This document shows, in pieces, positions 1 to 10,492 of a stretch of DNA of 64,000 bases. Made by a program: the position numbers and the translations under genes. Source of the stretch: Rhizopus sp. PT2906 (Eukaryota; Mucoromycota; Mucoromycetes; Mucorales; Rhizopodaceae); NCBI GenBank assembly GCA_025529335.1, contig JAMYHX010000004.1:62001-126000 (forward strand). Direction: 5' to 3'. The notes below the pieces were generated by a model that saw nothing but the letters and a program-made list of their open reading frames with translations, ran no database searches and was not told the DNA's origin. The number at the start of each line of letters is the position of its first letter. Within the stretch, counting starts at the first letter, position 1.

Positions 1-23
1 TCTAAACTAACACTCTAAAACAG

Positions 24-1415
24 AACGCGAACGAAAGAAGCAAGCTAAAGCTGAAAAAGAAACGAAAAAGGCAGAACTTGCCACTGTTGAGCAACTTGTT
101 CAGAATGTTTTGAATGAAATAGCCCAAGAGACTTTTCCTGAATCGCCTGAAGAGAAGGAGAAATACTTTATGGAACAAGTTGCAGCTGGTGAAGCATTGT
201 GCCAACAAGGTCTTCACAATGAAAGTGTCAAGCACTTTTACAAGGCATTAAAGATTTATCCTGCTCCATTGGAACTTATCATGATCTATCAGCAAACTTT
301 ACCAGAAGTTGTGTTCAGAATTGTTGTGAATATCATGGCTGTGGAGGTATGATGAAATTGTCATGGCAAAAGCATCATAGATCTAACCTAGTGCTGTAGC
401 AACAAAAGAGACAAACTGAGTTCTATGAACAGTTCCCACCTGAGGATGTCAAATTGAGATTGAAGGAGATGACAGAAGGCGAAAAGGCTAGCTATGGTCT
501 AGTTGCTGAGCAAGATTTTGAAGAAAATGATGTGTTATATACAGAATCACCGTTGATATCTGCCTTGTCTCCTCAATTAGAGGTAATGATTGATAAAGAA
601 GTCCACTCTGTTTTTTTTTTTTTGGACACTAAAAGGCCACCTACCTTTTTTTTTTTTTTTTAAAAAAAAATAGGGTCAATATTGTAACTACTGCATGAAC
701 AAGTTAACAGATTCAACTGTTGAATGCAAAAACTGCGACAAAGTAGCCTTTTGCTCTGAAGACTGTGAATCAGCTGCCAACCAAAAATACCATCAATATT
801 TGTGCACAAACAGCAAAGTAAACACGAATGCAGATGAATCCAAGGAAACGGCATTTGTCAAGTATGTACAAGATCAGAATAGCAAGTATCCTCAGATGAT
901 CGCCCAATTGTTTACTGCTATGGTTGCTGAAGAATTAGACAAGAAGAATAGACCCAAGTACAATTCATGGGACCATATTGAAAGATTGAAAGGTGCAGAA
1001 TTGACACCAGCTGATAAACATGCAAACGAAACCAAAATGATCAAAGAACTCTTATCTTCCAAGGTTCCTGGTATTGACGAATTTTTGACTGATGAAGTTT
1101 ATCTTATGCTGTTGGGCAAGTTGAATGAAAATGCCTATGATGTTATTTCAGCTACCGAAGTATCTGTAGAGGTATGCAGTATCAAGCTAATGATAACAAT
1201 TCAATAACTCTTTTCTATAGAAATCTACTGAACCTAGTCGTAAATTTGACAGTGATAATATCTTGGGTAGCTCTGTATATAAGATCTCTTCTTATCTCTG
1301 TAAATCACCTTTAGACGATGCCAATGTTAAAATTTCTTTTAATGGCAATAAGATCACTGTTACTGCATTGAAGCCAATCAAAAAGGACGAACAGATCAAG
1401 GCTTACTACAATTAA
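24..1415 (+). CDS. Tom20-like domain fused to MYND finger and degenerate SET domain (5' truncated)
   Basis: The gene enters from the left edge: an intron end with a ctaac branch site and cag precedes position 24. Exons are 24-346, 400-582, 674-1171 and 1221-1415; all joins keep frame. Exon 1 encodes a charged helix and then a Tom20/MAS20-type segment (EKYFMEQVAAGEALC, YPAPLELIMIYQQTLPE), the cytosolic receptor fold that binds mitochondrial presequences. The membrane anchor would lie outside the window. Later exons encode a SET-like start (GLVAEQDFEENDVLYTE), a full MYND zinc finger (CNYC, CKNC, FCSEDC, HQYLC) and a SET-like end (ITVTALKPIKKDEQIKAYY). The usual NHSC motif is replaced by LCKSPLDD, so methyltransferase activity is doubtful. 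Tom20 and SMYD/Set5 identities rest on motifs; the fusion rests on continuous splicing. Two overlapping genes are the alternative. Confidence 0.75.
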
Positions 1416-1636
1416 AATAAAAATCCGGCCTGGGCTAAGATTCGTAATCCTGAACTTGTCTTTTTGTGTGTATATGTGTGTGTGTACAGTGGCCTCGAAA
1501 AAGTCTTAAAAATCAGTCTTTTTTTTTTTTTTTTTTTTTTTTTTGAAAGGTACTCGATGAATAAGACGATACTTTCATATATATTTTCTCTTATAAACAC
1601 ATAAAATGACTTATTTAACTTTGTTTCAAAAAAAAT

Positions 1637-2071
1637 GTTACCAGACGCTACGATGGCATTTCAGTAGCACAAATTGCCATTGACGAGAACATTTCAGAAA
1701 GAACTGTACGTCGAATTTACCAGCAATGGAAGAAGAATGGAACAGTAGAGACGAAGCCCAGGTCTGGAAGACCTACTATCTTCAATGATGGGAAAAGAAG
1801 AGAAACTATATTCATTTCATTTGCAATTTCAGTGGCCCATCTTTTCCATGACGCCTTCAATACTCTTGCCGATTCAGTTGTACGTGTTTTGATAATTTCA
1901 TCTGAAGCGGCGACCACAAAATCAGAAAACATTGTATTGTCATCCTTTCTTAAAGGGAAACACTACACACCAGAAAATGCACCGGAAATTGGACTAATAC
2001 TACGGGCGCACTTCTATCCATTACCTATGATGTACACCAACAAAGCTTTTCAATGTGTGGCGTCAAGCTAA
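1637..2071 (+). pseudogene. Tc1/mariner-like transposase HTH remnant
   Basis: An open frame without a proper start encodes a homeodomain-like helix-turn-helix typical of the N-terminus of Tc1/mariner and IS630-type transposases: RRYDGISVAQIAIDE, ISERTVRRIYQQWKKNG, then KPRSGRPTIF. After about residue 55 the transposase similarity ends, no DDE catalytic region follows, and the frame runs on into the left part of the MITE copy at 1961-2331. I read it as a broken transposase fragment with a later insertion. The HTH is visible; the superfamily assignment is moderately sure. Confidence 0.5.
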
Positions 2072-2331
2072 ACATGGCTTTATAAAGTTACTGACTTGGA
2101 TTGGTTCTTTTCAGAAAGAAAGAGATAAAAAAAAATGTTGTTATTTATTCTAGTTTTATGTTGTCAGTTGATCAACAAAGACCATTTAGCTAACGTGTAA
2201 TTATGATAAATACACGTTTTATATCAGAGTGAACTGAACAAGCCTTAGATTAGACTTTGGTTACGTGATGTTGTATAGTGACAACATAAGTAGCGCCCGT
2301 AGTATTAGCCTATTTTCTGGTGCATGTAGTG
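1961..2331 (+). repeat. CACTA-ended MITE, copy 1
   Basis: A 371-bp non-coding element with inverted ends. The left end begins cactacacaccagaaaatg and runs to actaatactacgggcgc. The right end is nearly its reverse complement (gcgcccgtagtattagcc to gcatgtagtg). The same sequence recurs at 37379-37740 and, inverted and shortened, at 9312-9559. Internal landmarks shared by the copies are a ttggattggttcttttca stretch and atcaacaaagaccatttagc. No obvious target-site duplication is seen. Confidence 0.75.
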
Positions 2332-2502
2332 TTGGCCTTCTTAAATCAGCTAAACACTTATATATCACTATATTTAAAAGATTAATACTAAAGCAATATT
2401 TTATACGTAGAATTGCAGATTTTACGAGCTCTATGCTCAGTTCCATTTATTTTTGACATAATATCGCTCTATCTTATAATAGTCAGGGCAATCAAACGTC
2501 AT

Positions 2503-3700
2503 CTAAGCAACATAATTGCTTGACATGCCTAATCCAACTCCAGTTGACTTCAGTCGGACTTCGGATGTGGTATGATTTTCAGGACGAAAAGAAAAAATGG
2601 AATCGGTAATCTTCTTGCTGTCAGCCTGCTGGTGAGGTAATTTGTAGTAGAAACGCTCGAACGTATTGGCGGACAGACTCCAGTTGATATGTTTCTTTGT
2701 CTTATCTATCTCGTTGCCTAATTCGGCGACCTTCGTGCTGCTTGCTGAATGTATTGAATGTGGGCCATATATTCCTGTATTTATCCCTGCAGCTTGCATG
2801 TGTTTCTTAACGATATTCACTATGGAAATTGGATTGAGTGGCCATAGTTTTCTGGGTTCCATCAAGTATGCCAGAAATAGCGAATGATCCTCAGGAAGCT
2901 CGTGACGAAGGTGTTTGGTCTTGGTTATAAAAAGTCATGTCATTCTTACTGAGCACGTAGATTCAAGATTCAATCGTTCAAGTCTTGCTGTCTTGGTTTG
3001 AGCTTTCTTTAGTTGTCTAATATATAACGTCATACCGAGCACGATATGGTTTCTGGAGCTATTGTTATTTTCGAAAGTGAATTCTACATTTCTACGTCGT
3101 AAGGCGCCTATATCCGAACGTGGGCGGAATATTGTTGCAATACAAAGCAGCGGGATCTTGTTTTGTAGTTGAGTAAGAGACAAAGAGTCATTATCTTGAA
3201 AATGGCGAATTAAGTATTGTAACAATATATCCAGGTCTTAAGTTGATGTTTCTTGTTTCGAGAGCAGCTTGACTTCAGATTTCTTCTTGGCTGTGAAGAA
3301 GTTTCGAATAAGCTATTGATTCGCTAACAGCTGTTTATCCTTGCGTATGACCTTGAAAACAGATGCAATAGATGATCTCAACACGTTTAAGTACTGACGT
3401 GGATAATATTGATGAGTCACTAGAAACCATAACACATTCTTGGGTTCGTATTCTCGAGGGTTAACCGGAGAGTGTTGTTGCTGGCACTATTTTGTCCATA
3501 TACTCCACCTTCTATTGTATAGCTGGTGTGTGCGTCTTCGGTGGGCGTGCTGTAAAAATTGGATACTGTTTTTGTCCAGGTCATCGTTTTTGTTGTGCGC
3601 TGAGATAATCTCCAGGCGGCTAAAGTCCACGTCTTGTTGAGTTTCATGATCAGAGGGGGCTCTTTGGTCACTTGCAAGACCATCGGGAACCAGCATTGTG
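2503..3700 (-). pseudogene. Tyrosine recombinase pseudogene of the DIRS-like remnant
   Basis: Pieces in different frames align in order to a YR protein. KTWTLAAWRLS and RTHQLYNRRWSIWTK resemble the N-terminal SAM-like region. LLCIATIFRPRSDIGALRRRNV holds the first catalytic Arg. GPHSIHSASSTKVAELG, then HINWSLSANTFERFYYK, matches the H-x-x-R, H/W and Tyr motifs. The second catalytic Arg, normally in an HSIRS-like context, is His here. At least three frame changes separate the parts, so this is a decayed copy. Confidence 0.6.
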
Positions 3701-4013
3701 TGTTCTAATAAGGGGTCACCAGGATCGCTTCGGTTACTCTGTGCAGTTTGAACATTTGTAAAACCTTCGGTATGAGTTTCCACTGGGGATGAAGATATAA
3801 TCCTCTGCGTGGCTATTGTTGTCAAGATGCATCCATCGCCGTTATTTCCGGTTGCGGATTCTTTCAGCATCTTTGTAACGACTTTGAAGGACTTGGTAAG
3901 CATTGATATGGAATTATTTGATGTCATGTAAACTCTTTATTGATTGCTTTATTGATCGTCCAGTCACCTCCTCTGTAGTTGGGAAGATCGCGTATGTATC
4001 TTTTGATGTTTGA

Positions 4014-4274
4014 CTACATCTCAGACTTGGGAGTCTCTTTTAGATCTGTCTGAATGGCTTCTGGGAGGATAATCTGATGGTGTTTTCGCTGTTCTTCTTC
4101 TTCGATTCGAAATCGAGTGACAAATTGTTGGTACAGTTCCTCGACTTGTTCAGGGGAGAAACTCTGATTTGGCTGTACATTATGCTCACTTTCTATAATG
4201 ATATCCACGATGCGCGGCTTGAAAAGGGTCAAAAGAGATAGCTTATTGTTTTTGTTTATTTTATATATTTTCAA
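4014..4274 (-). pseudogene. Gag-like short frame of the DIRS-like remnant
   Basis: An 86-codon frame directly inside the repeated end sequence. It contains a Gln/Glu-rich helical stretch (SFSPEQVEELYQQF, then RIEEEEQRKHHQI). A comparable short frame in the same orientation next to the same end sequence lies at 35504-35761, which suggests both are the start of a first ORF of one element family. Similarity between the two proteins is weak (a P-E-Q..EELY-like start), so the gag label is inference from position. Confidence 0.35.
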
Positions 4275-4400
4275 ATAAAAAGCGCGGCTCGAAGAGCTTA
4301 TACCACATCCTCTGTCCTCCTTTCATCAACTGTAGCATTGTCTATGAAAATTACATTGGTCGTTTTGTTTTTCTGGTTAAATTCTACTATTTAAGCACTA

Positions 4401-5400
4401 TAATAAATTTCCTCCATGATATATAATTCTCTGACACGAACTCCTTTTAAATGTAATCTTTCTTATTCAAAAACTTCAACCGACTATTTCTACATTAATT
4501 AGCAAATGACTGAGGGGTTCGTCTCTTAAATATTGTGGAGTACTGGTCTATTGTATCAAAAATATTTTTGGTAGACACTGACATTTTGCAATAAATCTTT
4601 GCATTCTCGGGTTCATCACAACAATAGACTTCGTTCATAAATCACTTCACCTGGCATTCCGTTTCTAAAAGAGATGCTATTTTAATTAAAACATTGGAAT
4701 CTTCGTTCTTAAACCTATGTAATTCTTGAATAGTTGGTCTAAACCACTTGAGTTTCCAGTTTTTAGATATGTTTTATAGGAGAAGAGGTCACCAAGAATA
4801 CTCAGTTTGGGAGTTAAAATTGGTTTACGCTCGTCAACCTTATAACATATCTCTACTTCTTCAAAGCCTTCAATTTTTTTTGTATTTTTTAACATAGTGT
4901 TCAACATAAAAGAACATACAAATCGCTTGGTCTCTTGTCATCATTTCCAGGTATATGACAGACGCTAATTTGAATATTGTGTGTGGTTTCGTCAAACGGT
5001 GAAGTAGATGACAAAACAATTAACAGAAGACTGTAGGAGACTGTTAATGTATCAAGGGAAAAAATAAGAGTAAGGAAGGGCGGAGGAAAAAAAAGGTCAC
5101 ATTTATTGCCGAACAAAAAGTACAGCCGGACCACGATCTGTAGACAGGAAATAAAGAAATTCGTATCTTAACAAAAGCGGGAAGCCAAACAAAAGAACAT
5201 GCAGAAAGGGCAATCATGGAACAACCTCTTTTCATTTCCAACCTAGTGTACGTACAACTATCAGATTACATAATCGAGATGTCAATTCATCAAAGTGGAT
5301 TGTAGATGGATTGACAAGGATTATGTAACAAAAAGAAATCATTATACACAGCGCTTTTAGTAACATCAACTCACATCCATCTTATTAAAGATAACTAGAA
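4401..5400. other. Gene-free stretch upstream of uL2
   Basis: No gene recognised. A 73-codon minus-strand frame at 4686-4907 is open but matches nothing I know and lacks splice partners. The final 100 bp before the uL2 start should hold its promoter and 5' leader; no motif can be named with confidence. Confidence 0.4.
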
Positions 5401-6285
5401 ATGGGTCGTGTCATTCGTGCTCAAAGAAAGGGTGCTGGAAGTATTTTCAAATCTCACACCGTCGGCCGTAAGGGTGCTGCTAAGCTCAGAGTTTTCGACT
5501 TTGCTGAACGCCACGGTTACATTCGTGGTATTGTAAAGGAGATTGTTCACGATCCCGGTAGAGGTGCTCCCCTTGCCAAGGTAAATTTATACACATGTAT
5601 TATAAAATTAATATTAACATTGTTTTAGGTCGTTTTCCGTGATCCTTACAAGTATGTTAACATCAACAACAACAAACAACAATTGTATGAACAGCCTCAT
5701 TGACATTTTACATAACTTTTTAGGTATAAGCTCCGTACCGAAACCTTCATCGCCACCGAAGGTATGTACACCGGTCAATTCATCTATGCTGGTAAGAAGG
5801 CCTCTTTGAACATTGGTAATGTCATGCCTTTGGCCTCTATGCCTGAAGGTACTGTCATCTGTAACGTTGAAGAAAAGGTTGGTGACCGTGGTGCTATCGC
5901 TCGTACTTCTGGTAACTATGCCACCATCATCGGTCACGGTGATGACGGTAAGACTCGTATTCGTCTTCCCTCTGGTTCCAAGAAGGTCATCCCCTCCACC
6001 TCTCGTGCTGTCGTCGGTATTGTTGCTGGTGGTGGTCGTATTGACAAGCCCCTCTTGAAGGCCGGTCGTGCCTACCACAAATTCAAGGTCAAGCGTAACA
6101 GCTGGCCCAAGACTCGTGGTGTTGCCATGAACCCCGTTGACCATCCTCACGGTGGTGGTAACCATCAACACATTGGTAAGGCTTCTACCATGGCCCGTGA
6201 CTCCCCTGCTGGTCAAAAGGTTGGTTTGATTGCTGCCCGTCGTACTGGTCTCCTCCGTGGTACCAAGAAGATCAAGGATGCTTAA
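5401..6285 (+). CDS. RPL2: Cytosolic large-subunit ribosomal protein uL2 (L8/L2)
   Basis: Exons 5401-5580, 5629-5651 and 5724-6285 give 254 residues, the usual length of eukaryotic uL2. The protein begins MGRVIRAQRKGAGSIF and ends in the conserved C-terminal region with MNPVDHPHGGGNHQHIG, the loop that sits near the peptidyl-transferase centre; its His residue is the one studied in bacterial L2. The middle exon is only 23 nt and splits a Lys codon, but it is required to restore the run from PLAK through VVFRDPYK to YKLRTETF. Codon use is strongly biased (GGT, CGT, AAG, GTC), as expected for a highly expressed gene. Confidence 0.97.
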
Positions 6286-6635
6286 ACTGTTTCAATGTTC
6301 ACCCTTAATAAACTTTCATATTCTCATGGCCACACTCATACACACACACACATATATATATATACATATACGACACGATTCTAATGCTTAATTTATAAAA
6401 GAAGAGGATAGAAAAGTTTCATAGGGATGACTATGTACAACTCTTGTTGATGAAGAGCTAGAGTACATGAGACAAAAAGACACACTGATCATACGTGAAA
6501 AAGAAGCGATAAAGATTATATAAATGTAATGTCTTTATGTAATGGTATAAGCGTTTATGCTCATGAGTACAGAAGCGCAAAGGAGAAAAAAAAAATAGAA
6601 AGTGTGATTATATACAAAATGAGCCTTCTCTACAA
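6286..6635. other. Convergent 3' flanks of uL2 and the Zn2Cys6 gene
   Basis: Contains the presumed 3' ends of both genes and a short CA then TA microsatellite at about 6337-6370. No gene seen. Confidence 0.5.
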
Positions 6636-8752
6636 TTATTGTAATGAAACTGGGTCGTCGTCATCCAAGTAAGCATGAACTGTTTTTTGTAGTTCGCCAA
6701 AGTAAGCAGCAGGAAGTGTAGTCGATGATGGTTTGTTTGCAAAATATTCAACTTCTGTATGTGTACTGTCTGGCTCAGAACCCGCTAAACTACCAGAGCT
6801 TGTACTTGTTGTGTCAGGTGTGAGAATGGAAGGTATGAAGTTTTTCAAGAATCGATAATTTTCATTTGTTGAAGCACCTTCGTCTTCGCTCAACTTTGGC
6901 ACTCTTCGTTTTAGGACATCAAGAGTAATATTCAAGTTCCTTGATGCCCTTGCTCGAATAGTTAAGTTTGGCGACTTTTTCAGCATACGTAAAGAATCAG
7001 CAACGATGAGCATCCAGTGTAGTTCAACAACGCACGGCACTTTGTGAAATAAGACGTGGAATATCTTGGTCATGGCATCCGTGATGATGGATACAAGAAG
7101 TAAAGCACGTTCGCCGTCGTATCTCTCCATGCTGATTCCTTTCAAATCAGTATCTGAAGGAGACTGCATTAATCTGGTTTCAAGTCCAATCCAGTACGAA
7201 TAATAGATTTGGTTAATGTATAAAGCAAATGGGTTGCTGCATTGCTGAATCCGATCAAGCTGAAGATAGTCAAAAGGAGAGTCTGATAGTCGAAATTCCT
7301 TGGGCATACTGCTCCAAAAGTCGCATAGTTGAGTTTCGAGTTTTTGCAAGTCGTTCACTGACAATTTATCCAACTTTCCTGCCAAAAGCTTATACCGTAA
7401 TTCATCGTCTCTTTGAGTCATTTGACAGTCATTGACGCGCACAAGATGATAAAAGGCCTCTACAGAGTCTCTTGATTCCTTAATGTCTTTTTCGATATTT
7501 AAAACAATGGGATATCCAATGCCTACGTTGAACATGATGGAACTGTAATCGTCACGTTCGTCGCAAATCAAGCATAGCGTTAGCTCATAGTATCTTACTG
7601 CATAAAATAAACGTCTCCAGGTCTCTGCTTCAATGATCTCTTCTGTCACTGGTGTGTCAGAAGTTACACCGTCGAGCAAATGGGCATATCTTGGTTGTAG
7701 TTCAAGTACCATGCGCCAAGCCATGTTCATGTATAGTCTTGCTTCTGAGTTGTTTAGGACGATCAAGGCAGATTGTGCTAGGAACATAAGTGTCGCAACT
7801 GTGTATATATCATGCTCTTCATCAAACAAGACCTCTTGTAAAAGTGCTTTAGCTTCTTGACGAAAAGACTCTGCCAAGGTCTCTCTGGTAAAAGGGTGCT
7901 GTATATATTGGATATGACAGCATTGTGAATAAGTTATAAATGACGCAAGGGCTGTTGCAACCATTGTGTTTGGGTTGTGATCAAAAAGTGGAAGATAGTA
8001 AGGTTTTGAAAATACAGGAGTAAGTAATCCCATACAGCCAAAATAGGATGAAATAACCTGTCTCTTCATATAGATTCTAGTATGATCATCACATATCGGT
8101 AGCTCAATTGCTAATCTTCCAGTCTCTGTTTTGTTGTTTTGAAATATGTTGTGTAATATATATTCTACTTGCAACATTTTGTTTGTTACTTGAATCATCT
8201 GCAAGGAGCGATTGATATGATAATTAGGAGTACGTGAAAGTGTTGTATTAAAATATCGTGCTGTCTCTGAAAGGAAGTTGCTGATGTCGTTTATATTCCT
8301 TATGGATGTTTGGAAGTTGATCCCACTTGATCCTCCTGTTATGGTAAGTTGCCAGCTATTTGTGATATCACTTGATTTGCTGGTACGCAATAGGCTCTTA
8401 TCTGTATCATCAGGCTGATCAAAGATATCGTAGGATTCAGACGCTGTTTCCATATCCATAGAATCATAGTTACTACTCCTCCCTCCATCATCTTCTGTTG
8501 CATCTTTAATCGGCTGTAATTTAGCTTCAACATTAAGACTTTTTAACTGCTGTTCCATTGCTACCAGTTGCTGCTCCATTGCTTTCATTTGTGTCATTAA
8601 CTTGTTTTTTCTTGAGATGGACACTGGCTTTTTGATGACAGTAGGTTTTGCATTGAACTTGAACACGCAGGGTAAGTTCATTTTCAAGCAGCGATCACAT
8701 TGCTTTCCTTGAATCACTACACATTTCCTTCGATGAGCTCGACAGTTTTCAC
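6636..8752 (-). CDS. Zn2Cys6 fungal transcription factor (5' exon not resolved)
   Basis: A long uninterrupted frame encodes a zinc binuclear cluster at its N-terminus (CRAHRRKC, CDRCLKMNLPC), a Gln/Leu coiled linker (MEQQLVAMEQQL) and a long helical region typical of the fungal-specific regulatory domain, ending about 700 residues later. The first cluster Cys is missing in the contiguous frame. However, the sequence at 8753 reads ttttag then GT GAA AAC TGT. If an upstream exon ends in T, the codon TGT restores C-E-N-C and the canonical C-x2-C-x6-C spacing. I therefore start the supported CDS at the acceptor. The open frame also runs on to an ATG at 8867, but that stretch looks like intron. 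Function and target genes unknown. Confidence 0.8.
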
Positions 8753-9311
8753 CTAAAAGAAAAGAGTGTAAGAAAATGTTTGCTGAAAGTGCATAAAGAT
8801 GCATTACAAGGTTTATTTCTCTTTTGTTTCGTTTCTTCAGAAAAGGCCATAATAAACCGTAGGCCATAGTTTATTCTTAATAAGGAGGAAAGGATTTCAA
8901 ACATTCATAGCCAGAAGAGATGATCGGCTAAATAACGGGCCGTAAATGATTTGTGGAAACGTGTATTATTTAAATAAATTCTACAGAACATCCATTCATT
9001 TGCTTTACTCCTATTGATCTCTAATAAAGTTATATGGAGCTAAATAAGGAGGGCATTTTTAACATAATCATAGCCAAAGCGTACCCTTGTCTTTTTAAGC
9101 CGTAGTTACCAGATGTCCTCTAATAAGTTAGCTTCAATTTCTTTCACCTTGATGGAAGTATCGACATTATGAGGCAACGAATCAGACTTCTCAGGAATCA
9201 ACTTGACTTCAGATTTACTGCTTCTAGAATAGGCCAAATAATTCCATGTAGTGAAAACAGCGCCAATGGGCGGGTTTTTATATTGTGGGACGGGAAATAA
9301 AATACCAAAGA
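8753..9311. other. Upstream region of the Zn2Cys6 gene with MITE-end debris
   Basis: Should contain the missing first exon and promoter of the Zn2Cys6 gene. Short scraps resemble the MITE end: taggccaaataattccatgt at about 9232, and ggctaaata-type scraps near 8926 and 9040. No other gene seen. Confidence 0.35.
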
Positions 9312-9559
9312 GCTACATGCACTAGAAAATAGGCTAAATAATGCAAATACGAATTTATCATAATTACACGCGAGCTAAGTGGTCTTTATTGATCAAGCTG
9401 ACAGCATAAAATTAGAATATATCAATAACAACATTTTTTTTTATTTCTTCTTGAAAAGAAACACAAACCAAGATGGTGAGAAGTTTTGCTGGACAACATC
9501 ATAGGCAGTGGGTAGATGTTACGCCTGTGAGATTAGCCTATCTTCTGATTCATGTAGTG
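9312..9559 (-). repeat. CACTA-ended MITE, copy 3 (inverted, internally deleted)
   Basis: About 248 bp, opposite in orientation to copies 1 and 2. It starts near gctacatgcactagaaaat and ends gattcatgtagtg. Shared internal blocks are acgcgagctaagtggtctttattg and a cttgaaaagaaacacaa block, followed by tgctggacaacatcatag. A stretch of about 100 bp present in the other copies is missing. Confidence 0.65.
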
Positions 9560-10492
9560 CTCACCAACTTTTGGTTATGGATTGCACAAATGGATATGTT
9601 TACCGCATACGAAAGACAGGGACAGCCAGATATCCATCAAACCGATGTCTTTTTATTAGATTAATCAAGAAATGCTTGCACCTGATTTGGTGCTCTCGTT
9701 TGATAATGGAAATAACAATTGAAATAATTACAGAACTAGAAGATGAAGAAGATCCTAATTCAAATTTTAAACCAACACCTTGCTTTTTTTTTGTTGCTTA
9801 TGACAACAAAAGTCAGAAAAATGGAAAGAGAAAACTTGAAAAGATGCGCGGAAACGATCTTTATTAAATCTGCCTTCAAACCTGGAAGTGATCTCTTTAT
9901 GGCTGCTTTGCGAATTTGAATTACTGAAAGGTATAAGCTAAAAAAACCTGCCCATTGGTACTGCTTTCACTGTAATTGGTAATGGTTTCACTTTTGCACC
10001 GAAAAGAAGAGCTCCTGCAACTGTTTTTCTTTTTTATACAAAAGTAGATGTTAAGATGCATTGCTTATGAAAAGCTCAGAGAGAGAATCTTGCGTTCATA
10101 AAGGCAGCAAGGATATACACAGACTTAATCATTTGGGGTTACCAGTTTCGATCCTATTCCAGCGGGACAACCAAACATGCTTCCATTGTTACTTTAAATA
10201 ATTACAAATCTCAAAATCAGTACAAAAACAACCTTGCTATAGTTACTTGTGTTTTGTCTTTCAGATAATTCAACCATCATCTTGATCTTGGCGTAGCCTT
10301 GAATGTTTTGTTATAAATCAAAGTTTATGCTCTTTAATCCATTGTAACCATTTATGAGCCTTTCCGTGATCGCCTGAAACTTAAACAAATTGGCCAATGA
10401 TATACTTTATTTATGACTGAGGTTGAATTTCAATATATGCATGAAATCACTGCCATGCCTTTTTTCGTTTTCATCTTTTTTCTTGCTCTAAA
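9560..10492. other. Spacer upstream of the F-box/kelch gene
   Basis: Several short frames are present (for example 9508-9867 on plus), but they begin inside the MITE, use no recognisable domain and have no splice partners. No gene supported. Confidence 0.4.

Larger units (their letters stand above)
2490..4400 (-). mobile_element. Degenerate DIRS-like (tyrosine-recombinase) retroelement remnant
   Basis: Read on the minus strand, the order is: a repeated end sequence (about 4275-4400), a short gag-like frame (4014-4274), a scrap that may be the end of an RT/RNase H region (about 3660-3930), then a tyrosine recombinase broken by several frameshifts (2503-3700). The order fits an internally deleted DIRS-type element; a full reverse transcriptase is absent. 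The end sequence recurs at 34930-35010, 35504-35895 and 44820-44895. A Crypton or other YR element is possible, but the gag-like frame and repeated ends favour DIRS. It cannot be active as read. Confidence 0.55.

Noticed and set aside
1959..2333. Target-site duplication around MITE copy 1
   Set aside because: The 2-4 bases flanking either end do not match in any of the three copies, so the exact element boundary and duplication length stay open.
4686..4907. 73-codon minus-strand frame as a gene
   Set aside because: No domain, no neighbouring exons and a flank full of element debris; not enough to support a gene.
5614..6216. 200-codon open frame antisense to uL2
   Set aside because: It mirrors the strongly biased codons of uL2, has a repetitive Thr/Gly composition and no domain; a codon-bias shadow.
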